Source of the DNA: Rheinheimera sp. 1928-s
Lineage (GTDB): Bacteria; Pseudomonadota; Gammaproteobacteria; Enterobacterales; Alteromonadaceae
DNA length: 64,000 nt
Direction: 5' to 3'
Assembly (NCBI RefSeq): GCF_029269265.1
Contig: NZ_JARIXP010000008.1
Location: 101,082-165,081 of the forward strand
The first letter of the stretch is position 1. Each line of letters opens with the position of its first letter. The translations under genes and the position numbers were made by a program. Under the pieces are notes generated by a model. The model saw nothing but the letters and a program-made list of their open reading frames with translations, ran no database searches and was not told where the DNA came from. This document shows, one piece after another, positions 1 through 7,466 of this stretch.

Positions 1-25
1 ACGCACCTTGGGATCTGGATTTCTA

Positions 26-55
26 CCGTCTGATACACTTCCAGACGGCTATTTT
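26..55 (+). terminator. Rho-independent terminator candidate
   Basis: A 7-bp stem CCGTCTG/CAGACGG (26-32 with 42-48) with a 9-nt loop is followed by ctattttta. It would end a gene lying to the left of the window. No convincing gene lies between it and position 208; the reading frame over 8-208 has no family resemblance and runs through this hairpin. Confidence 0.5.
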
Positions 56-178
56 TATAGATGGCTATCTTCAGCGCAGATCAGAAGCAACGCAAGCTTT
101 TTTAGCCTGAATACTATTGATGTCACCGAATTGCCATCAGTTTTAAGCTTTGCTGTCATCTTCAACTGGCAGGATCGG

Positions 179-206
179 CCCCAATCCACTGCTGTTGGGG
201 CTTTCT
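179..206 (+). terminator. Second hairpin, terminator-like, just before the phosphatase gene
   Basis: CCCCAA/TTGGGG (179-184 with 195-200) is followed by ctttct and then the ATG at 208. It could be a weak terminator or a 5' leader hairpin that partly sequesters the G-rich segment upstream of the start codon. The short U-tract makes the terminator reading uncertain. Confidence 0.3.
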
Positions 207-207
207 A

Positions 208-1347
208 ATGAAGTTGAACTGGCTTATAGGGCTGTTGGTATTGTTGCCGCTTAGTGTAAAAGCAGAACCTAAAGTAGTACTGGTGAGCATAGATGGTGTG
301 CGCTGGCAGGAAGTCTTTGCCGGAGCAGACCCAGCGCTTTATCAGCAACCAGAGTGGGTTAAAACGCCGGAGCTTATCCGTCAGTTTATACCAGGCAAAC
401 CTGAGCTTTTAATGCCGTTTTTGCATCAAACCGTGAACCAGCAAGGCATAACCCTGGGCGACCGCAGTCAGGGTTCACGCATCAATGTCAGCAACTCGTA
501 TCAAATTTCTTACCCTGGTTATCAGGAATTACTGGCTGGTTTTGCCGACCCGGCGATTCGCAGCAACAACAAAATAGCCAACCCCAATGTCACAGTACTG
601 GAATGGCTAAATCAACAACCCCAGCTGCAGCATAAAGTGGCAGCTTTTGGCTCCTGGGAGTTATTCCCTTATATTCTGAATACAAAGCGCTCGGGCCTGA
701 CGGTGAACGCCGGTTTTATGCCGGAACAAGGCAAATTGAGTGAAAAACAACAGTATCTGAATCAGTTGCAAGCCAAAACGCCAAGCCCTTTTGCGACTGT
801 GCGGCTGGATGTTTTTACTCAGGAGTTTGCACTGGAACATATGCGCTTACATAAACCTAAACTGTTGTATATCGCTTTAGGTGAAGCTGACGATTTTGCC
901 CATTTAGGCCAATACGATCAGTATCTGGCGGCAATTCACCGCAGCGATCAGTTTATTGCCGACTTATGGCAGGAATTACAAAACGACCCTTATTACCGTG
1001 ACCAAACTACTTTACTGATCAGTACTGATCACGGCCGTGGCGAAGCAGCCCAATGGCGCTCCCACGGTAAAGGCGCAGCTGTACCAGGTTACAAAGGGCC
1101 GGTGCCACAAATTGCCGGTTCAGAACAGGTGTGGCTGGCAGCTATAGGGCCAGCTATTCCGGCTGCAGGTTTAATCCGTACAGCACAAAGCTGGCGACAA
1201 GGCCAGATGGCCGCCACTATAGCGGCTGCTCTGGGCTTTGATTATCTGGCAGTGCAACCTAAAGCCGCACCTGCTTTTGATTTTAACGCCGTAGCTCAGC
1301 TGGCAGTATCTGGTACAACTCCAACGGCAAACCGTCAGGGTCTTTAA
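208..1347 (+). CDS. Exported alkaline phosphatase superfamily protein
   Basis: 379 residues with an N-terminal signal peptide (hydrophobic core about residues 4-17, ending near KAEP). The alkaline phosphatase/nucleotide pyrophosphatase fold is indicated by SIDG with D29 as first metal ligand. A Ser/Tyr-rich segment around S101 sits where the nucleophile is expected. Further metal ligands are likely in D228/D229-xx-H232, in TDH (D274, H275) and at H286 of SHGKG. A periplasmic phosphomonoesterase or phosphodiesterase acting on an unknown substrate is the likely role. The 3' end overlaps the convergent VOC gene by 65 bp. The substrate cannot be told from sequence. Confidence 0.85.
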   Translation: MKLNWLIGLLVLLPLSVKAEPKVVLVSIDGVRWQEVFAGADPALYQQPEWVKTPELIRQFIPGKPELLMPFLHQTVNQQGITLGDRSQGSRINVSNSYQISYPGYQELLAGFADPAIRSNNKIANPNVTVLEWLNQQPQLQHKVAAFGSWELFPYILNTKRSGLTVNAGFMPEQGKLSEKQQYLNQLQAKTPSPFATVRLDVFTQEFALEHMRLHKPKLLYIALGEADDFAHLGQYDQYLAAIHRSDQFIADLWQELQNDPYYRDQTTLLISTDHGRGEAAQWRSHGKGAAVPGYKGPVPQIAGSEQVWLAAIGPAIPAAGLIRTAQSWRQGQMAATIAAALGFDYLAVQPKAAPAFDFNAVAQLAVSGTTPTANRQGL

Positions 1348-1687
1348 AAAAGGTGTAAGCACGCTCAGTGTACGGGTCAATCTGCACAGGCTCCACTGCA
1401 ATACCATGCTGCTCTAAATGTGTGACCACCTGAGCGACGTCCAGCACCTGAAAAGCCAGATGACGTAAACCCTGAGCTTCAGGTGTGCTGGGGCGAGGCG
1501 GCGGATTTGGGAAAGAAAATAACTCCAGTTGACTACCATCAGGCAACTGCAAGTCCAGTTTGTAAGACAAGCGTTCAGCTCTGTAATGTTCAGCCAGAAC
1601 GTTTAAGCCCAGAATTTCAGTGTAAAAATGTTTTGAGCGCTGATAATCACTGCAAATCAGCGCCACATGATGAATACCGGCCAACAT
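1283..1687 (-). CDS. VOC family protein, GloA2/YaeR-like
   Basis: A small vicinal-oxygen-chelate (glyoxalase/bleomycin resistance fold) protein. The N-terminal IHHVALICSDY, the central LRHLAFQV and the C-terminal DPDGLPLELYQ are the two beta-alpha-beta-beta-beta modules, with metal ligands expected at H, E/H and E. I choose ATG 1687 (MLAGIHHV), which matches the usual start of E. coli YaeR-type proteins; a TTG six codons upstream is possible but has no better ribosome site. The reaction is unknown for this subfamily. The gene is convergent with, and overlaps, the phosphatase gene; folE lies just upstream on the same strand. Confidence 0.85.
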   Translation of the reverse strand: MLAGIHHVALICSDYQRSKHFYTEILGLNVLAEHYRAERLSYKLDLQLPDGSQLELFSFPNPPPRPSTPEAQGLRHLAFQVLDVAQVVTHLEQHGIAVEPVQIDPYTERAYTFFKDPDGLPLELYQILPAELRR

Positions 1688-1750
1688 GGTTTTAGTCTCA
1701 GGCAATAATACAGCTTGCCAGTGTGCCAGCTGAGAAGCTTCAGAACCAGT

Positions 1751-2395
1751 TTAAAACTTCGATAAAAACTCAGAGCGAGTTGCGGCATCGGTTTTAAAAG
1801 CACCGCCCAACGCCATAGTTTTAGTACTGGAACTGGTGTCCATAACGCCACGGGACTTCACACAATAATGCACAGCATCAATGCTAACAGCCACGTCTTT
1901 TACACCCAACAACGCTTGTAACGAAACCTGTATTTGCTGAGTTAAACGCTCCTGCACCTGCGGCCGCTGCGCAAAAAACCGCACTATACGGTTCAGCTTC
2001 GACAAACCAATAATCTTCTGGCCCGGTATATAAGCAACAGTAGCGGTGCCATCTATGGTGACAAAATGGTGCTCACAGGTGCTGGTAAAACTAATGTTCT
2101 GCACCTTCACCATTTCTTCAGCACGCATTTTATTGTCGATCATCGAAATCTTCGGAAAAGTGCTGTAATCCAAACCAGAAAACACTTCGTCCACATACAT
2201 CTTGGCAATACGGGCAGGCGTTTCCGCCAGACTATCATCTGTTAAATCCAAGCCAAGGGTATGCACCACTTGCGTCATTAATTCAGTTAAACGCTGTTTC
2301 TTCTGATCATTCGACAGACCATTGTCCAACATAGGCGTTTCCAGCCCAGCAGCTTCCAGCGCGCTGCGAACCACTAAAGCAGATTCAGTTAACAT
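1751..2395 (-). CDS. folE: GTP cyclohydrolase I (FolE)
   Basis: 214 residues, the normal length for FolE1. It converts GTP to 7,8-dihydroneopterin triphosphate, the first step of folate biosynthesis. The zinc site is intact: C107 and H110 in TCEHH and C178 in [20 protein letters not shown] and the [19 protein letters not shown] segment are family signatures. The start ATG at 2395 is preceded by a GAGAG ribosome site. Because the zinc form is retained, it should be zinc-dependent. It is probably co-transcribed with the VOC gene that follows. Confidence 0.97.
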   Translation of the reverse strand: MLTESALVVRSALEAAGLETPMLDNGLSNDQKKQRLTELMTQVVHTLGLDLTDDSLAETPARIAKMYVDEVFSGLDYSTFPKISMIDNKMRAEEMVKVQNISFTSTCEHHFVTIDGTATVAYIPGQKIIGLSKLNRIVRFFAQRPQVQERLTQQIQVSLQALLGVKDVAVSIDAVHYCVKSRGVMDTSSSTKTMALGGAFKTDAATRSEFLSKF

Positions 2396-2780
2396 AAAAG
2401 CTCTCGCTGCTTGTTATCAATAGTCCATAGTATACGCAGACCACAGAGAGTTGGTTTAGTTTGGTGAATAAGTTGTTAAAGCGGGCTGATGCCTCGCCTC
2501 TGGACTCTGCAAACACTACTGCAGCAGCCTGAAATCTTAGATAGTCACTGGTTGCAATCGTCAGTTATTTCGTCTGAGCGAGTGGAAGCACCGCTAGCGT
2601 CCTGTCTGTATAGCATCTGTCGAACGTGATTTATCATGTTTTAGAAAAAAACATTGAAAAACAGGTACATTGGAGCTAGTTTGGTATAGTTCAAAATCAG
2701 GGAAGAATGCGAAGAAGTGCCGACTCGCAAGCGCGGTACCTTTTAGCAAGAGTCAGTACACAACAACATGGAAATATCAT
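2396..2780. other. Intergenic region at the left edge of the accessory islet
   Basis: It contains the folE promoter region (minus strand) and the leader of the gene at 2781. No RNA gene, attachment-site repeat or long palindrome is visible. A reading frame open from 2670 continues into the next gene, but the ribosome site and codon pattern favour the ATG at 2781. Confidence 0.5.
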
Positions 2781-3398
2781 ATGTCAGACAAAAAAATACA
2801 AGAACAGTTTGGTCAAGTGTTTATAGATGCAATGGCTGAATTCGCCAAAAAGGACATCAAGCCTACAGCCGAGCTAGAAAGCGACGAGTTTTCGCATGTC
2901 CAAAATGCTGATCTACGCAAAGCACTATCGGAGACTCTTTATGGTACTCGATGGTTATACAAACTTGGCTTAGCATTACTTGCCACAAATGAAGAGCAAT
3001 ATGCCCACGTTAGAGCGCAAATAATTGATTACGCTTCAATATGCGAAGCTTTGTTAGCAGATGTAATTTCACAAGGTTACTCCACTCATAAGTTGTCAGG
3101 AACTCAATACCAACACTTTGATTTACAGTGTAGAAAAGTGATGCATTGGAATAACACCGATCCATTGGTATCAGTAAACAAAACAAGTTTTGAATGGCGT
3201 ATAAAAGTGGCTCTCGAATCAGGTATTATTGATGCGACATTGAACAGCAGCTTAAATGGCATGAGGTCTAAGAGGAACACTGTACATTTAACAAATAAAA
3301 TTATGTCTGGCGTAACTTATTGGGCTGGATTTGCAAAACGCAGCCATACAACAATGTACCAGCTAATTACCCAATCAAAAGCGTGGCTCGGCGTTTAA
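2781..3398 (+). CDS. Uncharacterised HEPN-like protein
   Basis: 205 residues from ATG 2781, which has a GGAAA ribosome site; an in-frame ATG at 2670 would add 37 residues of unlike composition. No signal peptide or TM segment is visible. It appears all-helical, and near the C terminus has MRSKRNTVHL (residues 161-170). This fits the R-x4-6-H motif of HEPN-fold proteins (R162 to H169, with RN before the His), many of which are RNases in defence or toxin systems or nucleic-acid-associated proteins. The gene is AT-richer than its neighbours and lies in an islet with two other accessory genes. Function unknown; the HEPN reading rests on the motif alone. Confidence 0.7.
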   Translation: MSDKKIQEQFGQVFIDAMAEFAKKDIKPTAELESDEFSHVQNADLRKALSETLYGTRWLYKLGLALLATNEEQYAHVRAQIIDYASICEALLADVISQGYSTHKLSGTQYQHFDLQCRKVMHWNNTDPLVSVNKTSFEWRIKVALESGIIDATLNSSLNGMRSKRNTVHLTNKIMSGVTYWAGFAKRSHTTMYQLITQSKAWLGV

Positions 3399-3689
3399 TT
3401 TCGCAGTGTTAACACCAAATTTCATCACGAGAAAAATGCACTGGTTGCGTCAACCAGTTGCACCACTTTCCACGCTAAATTTGAGGGCCAGGGGTACACT
3501 TTGTACGTTACATTAAAGCTGCAAACTATGTGCAAATGTACTATAAAGCCATCACATTAGACTTATTCTCTTCGTTGTAAGATAAGACATCTCCGAAAAT
3601 GTTAATCGATGCCCTCTATTCAAATCTCATTAAATAACTTAACCTTTTTAAAGTATGAAAAAATTTCAGTTAGTGTTAAGGAGTAATAA

Positions 3690-3887
3690 GTGACAAAACC
3701 AAATACCCCTCCAAATAGCCAGCCCCGTCCGAGTAACGAAGACTTTAAAAATCGCGTTGGTAATAATAGCGGTGACGGTGGCAAAAGTCGGGATACTTTT
3801 TCTGACAATACCGTATCAAATACAACTGCAGTTCCAAAGAGGCCGGGAACTAGCGGAGACACCAATGGCAATGGCGGCAAAAGGTAG
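3690..3887 (+). CDS. Small Pro/Asn/Gly-rich protein, partner of the two-TM gene
   Basis: 65 residues from a GTG start with a strong AAGGAG ribosome site 7 nt upstream. The protein is low-complexity and probably disordered: Pro-rich N-terminal third (PNTPPNSQPRP), Gly/Asn/Ser middle, basic C terminus ending NGGKR. No Cys, signal peptide or membrane segment. It lies 48 bp before the SLATT-like membrane protein on the same strand, so the two are likely one operon. I do not recognise a family with certainty. A longer frame on the opposite strand (3620-3973) has no ribosome site and is treated as a shadow. Confidence 0.65.
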   Translation: MTKPNTPPNSQPRPSNEDFKNRVGNNSGDGGKSRDTFSDNTVSNTTAVPKRPGTSGDTNGNGGKR

Positions 3888-3935
3888 TACGTATCTTCCC
3901 TCCAGACATTGAGATTCAATAAATGGTAGGCTTTC

Positions 3936-4472
3936 ATGAACGAGCAAGATAGAGAAAACGAATTACAAGACAAGCAGTGGGAGTTAACTTGGGATATTCG
4001 ACGTTCTATACGTTATCACATGGCGCGCCAAGCTTTTTTCGAAGACTTTAACAGAGTTGTTACAGGAATGAATGTGCTACTCAGTTCGTCTGCCATGGCT
4101 GCTTTACTAAGTTCACATATGAAAGAGTTTGCTCCTTGGTTAATGTTTGCCGTCGCTGTTTTTAACACTCTTGATCTAGTAATTGGTACGTCTAAAGCTG
4201 CTTGGCTGCACAGAGATCTAAAAAATCGTTTCATAGACTTAGAAAAACGATTTTGCAAAACAGCACAAGTAACTAAGGAAAACTTAGATGAAGCGACCGC
4301 GATACGTTTATCTATTGAGTCTGAAGAACCTCCCATATTTAGAACATTAGATTTGGTATGCCACAACGAATTAGTTGAAGCAATCAGGTGGACCAATGAA
4401 AGTGAAAAGCTAGAAAATTTAAAGAAGATACCTAAAGTCAAATGGTTACTTCGAAATATTTACCGATACTGA
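3936..4472 (+). CDS. Two-TM SLATT-like membrane protein
   Basis: 178 residues. The N-terminal amphipathic helix (QWELTWDIRRSIRYHMARQ, about residues 14-32) is followed by two hydrophobic segments at about 42-60 and 66-84, then a long cytoplasmic helix (about 88-125). The conserved-looking segment IESEEPP...LDLVCHNELVEA follows at 127-149. This architecture matches SLATT-type 2TM proteins, predicted pore-forming effectors linked to nucleotide-signalling defence systems; this is established for the family as a prediction, and assignment here is inference. No nucleotide cyclase or SLOG gene is adjacent. The start ATG at 3936 has only a weak ribosome site (GGTAGG). The gene is AT-rich and probably horizontally acquired. 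Confidence 0.75.
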   Translation: MNEQDRENELQDKQWELTWDIRRSIRYHMARQAFFEDFNRVVTGMNVLLSSSAMAALLSSHMKEFAPWLMFAVAVFNTLDLVIGTSKAAWLHRDLKNRFIDLEKRFCKTAQVTKENLDEATAIRLSIESEEPPIFRTLDLVCHNELVEAIRWTNESEKLENLKKIPKVKWLLRNIYRY

Positions 4473-4635
4473 GAACGTAGAGCATATGGGCACAATGAAT
4501 TTAGAAACCTAAGAGAAAACTCAGAAGCATGTCTTGTGGTGCACATAATTTCCGTTTTCCGATCTTTGAACCTATCAGGAAAAAAGAATTTCCAACTACT
4601 GGCACCAAATCCCCATTAGGAGCAAGCTAAAGCTG

Positions 4636-4925
4636 TTCAACGCAAGCGTTGTCGCTGCGACCTGGGGTCGCCTTTTATGAATTGCATCCATGCAATTCAC
4701 CCTGCGGGCCAGCCTTCGGCTGTTAGAAAGTGCTTCCTGCACTTTCTTGCTTTGGATACTTTCTTTTGGCGAAGCAAAAGAAAGTATCTCGCCGGCGGCG
4801 AAACGCTCTAAATTCATAGCCTTAATATATTTACTGCCGACAGCCTCATTGTTGTACTGCCGCTTCGCGTCGAGTACAACCTACAACTGCTCAAAGCAAG
4901 CGTTGCCAAAGGCGAAAGCTTTTAA
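4636..4925. repeat. Array of palindromes in a non-coding stretch
   Basis: A run of closely spaced inverted repeats. GAATTGCAT/ATGCAATTC lies at 4679-4698 and CAGCC/GGCTG at 4710-4722. GAAAGTGC/GCACTTTC lies at 4726-4746. A 14-bp stem GATACTTTCTTTTG/CAAAAGAAAGTATC is at 4755-4788. GTTGTACT/AGTACAAC and smaller aacgcaagcgtt-type hairpins flank them. Reading frames crossing it have no family resemblance. The ACTTTCTTTTGGCGAAGC...AAAAGAAAGT hairpin resembles dispersed intergenic palindromes of many proteobacteria. The rest of 4473-4940 holds no gene. Confidence 0.7.
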
Positions 4926-4940
4926 CCTAACTGAGCCCTG

Positions 4941-5170
4941 TAAAGAATCCACCTTCTGAAGAAGGTGGCTTTGTGTTAAGCCCCTAAAAGGGGCCCTTTG
5001 TCGAGTAACTGAGCAACTGCAGCGTCCGTTACTTTTTTATTTAGTCTGTGCCAAAGAACTTGATGCCTAATCCCAGCTTGGTATAGCTCATAAGAAAAAT
5101 ACAAACAGAGTTTCAGGCAAAGCCTTTTGGATGATAACCACCTACTGAAGTAGGTGGTTTAGGGCCGAAA
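4941..5170 (+). mobile_element. 230-bp palindrome-ended element, copy 1 (IS200/IS605-like, non-autonomous)
   Basis: Identical, base for base as far as I can read, to 63244-63473 and 63475-63704. Each end carries a subterminal hairpin: CCACCTTC-TGAA-GAAGGTGG on the left and CCACCTAC-TGAA-GTAGGTGG on the right. The two share loop and stem apart from one compensated base pair. Inside are GCCCC-TAAAA-GGGGC and a GTAAC/GTTAC stem followed by a T-run. Paired subterminal hairpins without terminal inverted repeats or target duplication are the hallmark of IS200/IS605 ends; there is no transposase inside. The left neighbour base is G in all three copies. The right end abuts the terminator at 5173. Confidence 0.75.
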
Positions 5171-5172
5171 AC

Positions 5173-5201
5173 CAAAAACAAAGCCGCAGTAAAAGCGGCT
5201 T
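5173..5201 (-). terminator. Intrinsic terminator of the lipoprotein gene
   Basis: Read on the minus strand, AAGCCGC/GCGGCTT (5181-5187 with 5195-5201) is followed by TGTTTTTGG. It lies 28 bp past the stop codon of the 5229-6134 gene. The 230-bp element ends two bases beyond its T-tract. Confidence 0.75.
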
Positions 5202-5228
5202 CGTTGATGCAGAGTGTTGATAAACCAA

Positions 5229-6134
5229 CTACAAAGTAAAACGTCCCACCATATCTTCCACTACTTGCTTCATCAGCTTATCATGCACTGCTCGGCGGCG
5301 GTCTGCTGCTTTGGCGCCAATCGACACTGCATCACTGGTGCCCTGAACCAGTTGATCGTTATAAGCCGCGTACTGCTGCGGCACGTAAGGCTGGCAGTAG
5401 CCGTCAATACAGTAGACATAGGTGTTAGCTACGATTTGATCAGCGTCTTCCTGCGATTGCACATTGTTCCACTCGTAAAACCAGATGGCGCGGCCATTTT
5501 CCACTAAGGTGACGCTGGCATTAATACTGGCGCTTAATACCTCAATACCTGCAATCATGGCCTGTTCGTTTTGTTTGGCGTAGGTGTCGAGTAAATTGGC
5601 CATGTAACTGTCGACAGCAGTTGGAACTTTACCTCCATCAGATGTGTTGTAAAAACGTCTGTCCCAACGGGCGTCCTGGCCTGCCTGAGTGACACCTCGC
5701 TCTAGTGAGTTAATCTGGAACATCGCATCGGCTCTGAGTTTTTTTGCCGCATCCAGATGGGAAGTAGAGACTGTCATTTCGTTTTGCAGCACTTTCCAGC
5801 TAATCACACCAAAACCAGCTTTGGCTAACGAGCTTTCAATTTGTGCCATTTCGACACCACAAGTGGTTTGCATGACGTTGGTTTCAGCCCGGGCTGTACC
5901 TGTGCGTTGTGACTGAGATTCACTGACACAAAAGTCCGGCGCTTTCACAGCTATAGTGGTAATACGCGGGAAATTGGCTGCAAAACCCTGACCTTTGGTA
6001 ATAGTGGCGGGCACTCGGTCGGCCGCTGCGCTCATTTTGAAGTTCGATTCCACCTGATAATAGCTATAAGAGCTACAACCGGTCATCAATACCGCAAAGC
6101 CGGTCAGGCAAATAAGTTTCAACAGATTCTTCAT
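5229..6134 (-). CDS. Putative lipoprotein of unknown function
   Basis: 301 residues with a type II signal peptide and lipobox LMTGC (C20), followed by SSYSYYQ. No aspartate at +2, so outer-membrane sorting is expected. Other cysteines occur as a spaced set (C69, C92 and the pair in YCIDGYCQ), suggesting periplasmic disulfides. A central segment (about 75-130) is hydrophilic and the C-terminal 40 residues are helical. It may form an operon with the smaller lipoprotein upstream (55 bp apart). I do not recognise a named family. Confidence 0.8.
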   Translation of the reverse strand: MKNLLKLICLTGFAVLMTGCSSYSYYQVESNFKMSAAADRVPATITKGQGFAANFPRITTIAVKAPDFCVSESQSQRTGTARAETNVMQTTCGVEMAQIESSLAKAGFGVISWKVLQNEMTVSTSHLDAAKKLRADAMFQINSLERGVTQAGQDARWDRRFYNTSDGGKVPTAVDSYMANLLDTYAKQNEQAMIAGIEVLSASINASVTLVENGRAIWFYEWNNVQSQEDADQIVANTYVYCIDGYCQPYVPQQYAAYNDQLVQGTSDAVSIGAKAADRRRAVHDKLMKQVVEDMVGRFTL

Positions 6135-6188
6135 ACCTTTATTCCTTTTTCTTTTAATGGATGTTGCTCTACAGAAAGCCTCAGTAGA

Positions 6189-6521
6189 TCAGTAGATTTG
6201 CCAATACAGATCCGGTGGGGTCGACACTTCGGCCTGGCGGCCAACCACCCTGCCTTCTTTGTTAAAAGCTTCCAGATTGCTGCACGTCACCGCCAAGGGG
6301 ATCACCAAACTGCGGCCGGTTTTCAGCTCTCGCGCTAATACTCTGTCGTTGCTGTCGTCATTGGCATCGCAGGAACGTTCGACAATACGGTCTATGGTTT
6401 CGCCTGTGGAGTTCACTACCGTCAGTTCGGGGGCTTTAATTCGGGCGCTATAGGGTTCTGCACAAGAGCCTAAAAAAAGCAGGCAGAAACCGGAAAGAAG
6501 AATGGGAGATATCTTAGTCAT
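6189..6521 (-). CDS. Small putative lipoprotein
   Basis: 110 residues with lipobox LGSC (C20). The mature part begins AEPYSARIKAPELTVVNSTGE and contains two more cysteines (SCDAND and TCSNLEAF), probably paired. The LTVVNSTGETIDRI segment suggests a small beta-sandwich. It precedes the larger lipoprotein gene on the same strand, so the two may act together at the envelope. No named family recognised. Confidence 0.75.
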   Translation of the reverse strand: MTKISPILLSGFCLLFLGSCAEPYSARIKAPELTVVNSTGETIDRIVERSCDANDDSNDRVLARELKTGRSLVIPLAVTCSNLEAFNKEGRVVGRQAEVSTPPDLYWQIY

Positions 6522-6605
6522 TGATCTGGCTTTGTATTTTAATTATTCCAGACCAGAGTATTGAACAAATTAAAAAAGCGTCAAGTTTTGATCAATTTTT
6601 AATCG

Positions 6606-7400
6606 TTAAATTTTTATTTTTCCTTGTTTTTCCAGTTTTTTTACCTCTAACCACAACAATTCCATTTCATCCAGGTTGCTTTGGGCCGGACTGGAGCCTT
6701 GATCCACCAATGCCTGCTCCACCTGCCGAAAACGCCGCTCAAACTTTTGATTAGCCTGGCGCATTACTTTTTCCGGATCAAAACCTTGTTTACGCACTAC
6801 ATTGACTAGCGCAAACATCAAATCACCCAGCTCTTCTTCCAGTTCAGCAGCGCCTGCTGGTAATTCAGCCACTTCCTGAATTTCTTCCTGCACTTTATCC
6901 CAGGCCCCTTCTACATCAGGCCAGTCAAAACCGACCTGCGCACAACGTTTTTGCAGTTTGTAGGCACGGCTTAAAGCAGGCATCGCCAGCGGGATATTAT
7001 CCAGCACAGAGGTTTTGCCAGAAGCGGTGCGTTCTGTAGTTTTGATGGCTTCCCAGTTTTGCAGCACAGCTTTGCTGCTGTCCAAATTCATATCGGCAAA
7101 CACATGAGGATGACGGCGAATGAGTTTGTCGTTAATGGCAGCAGCGCAGTCGTCAAAGTCAAAACGGCCTTCTTCTTTGGCAATCTGCGCGTAAAACACC
7201 ACCTGAAACAATAAGTCACCCAGCTCATCTTTTAATTCGGCATAGTCTTCACGAGCTATAGCGTCGGCCACTTCATAAGCTTCTTCCAGCGTATAAGGCA
7301 CTATGGTCTGGTAGGTTTGTTCTTTATCCCAAGGGCAGCCGTTTTGTGGGTCCCGTAGTCTGGCCATAATGGCTAATAGTTGCTGAAGTGGTTGTGACAC
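6606..7400 (-). CDS. mazG: Nucleoside triphosphate pyrophosphohydrolase MazG
   Basis: 264 residues, the usual length for the two-domain housekeeping MazG. It hydrolyses (d)NTPs to NMP and pyrophosphate. The N-terminal domain starts with CPWDKEQT and carries the Mg-binding EE-x2-E and E-x2-D sets (TLEEAYEVADAI; LKDELGDLLFQV). The C-terminal repeat has VQEEIQEVAE and EEELGDLMFALVN. It lies downstream of relA on the same strand, as in E. coli, where MazG modulates the ppGpp/NTP balance under starvation. Confidence 0.96.
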   Translation of the reverse strand: MSQPLQQLLAIMARLRDPQNGCPWDKEQTYQTIVPYTLEEAYEVADAIAREDYAELKDELGDLLFQVVFYAQIAKEEGRFDFDDCAAAINDKLIRRHPHVFADMNLDSSKAVLQNWEAIKTTERTASGKTSVLDNIPLAMPALSRAYKLQKRCAQVGFDWPDVEGAWDKVQEEIQEVAELPAGAAELEEELGDLMFALVNVVRKQGFDPEKVMRQANQKFERRFRQVEQALVDQGSSPAQSNLDEMELLWLEVKKLEKQGKIKI

Positions 7401-7466
7401 AATAGATCCTGCAGAAGAAGCAACCGGAGCTAAAACTCCGGCGCTATTGGCTGTTAAATTCGCAAT

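Noticed and set aside
8..208. 66-codon reading frame ahead of the phosphatase gene
   Set aside because: No family resemblance, no ribosome site, and it crosses two hairpins; treated as chance.
3620..3973. 117-codon frame on the minus strand across the small gene
   Set aside because: The plus-strand frames have ribosome sites (AAGGAG for the small gene) and fit the neighbouring gene; the minus frame has none.
4596..4959. Reading frames on both strands across the palindrome array
   Set aside because: Both strands are open because of symmetrical repeats; composition is repetitive and no family is seen.
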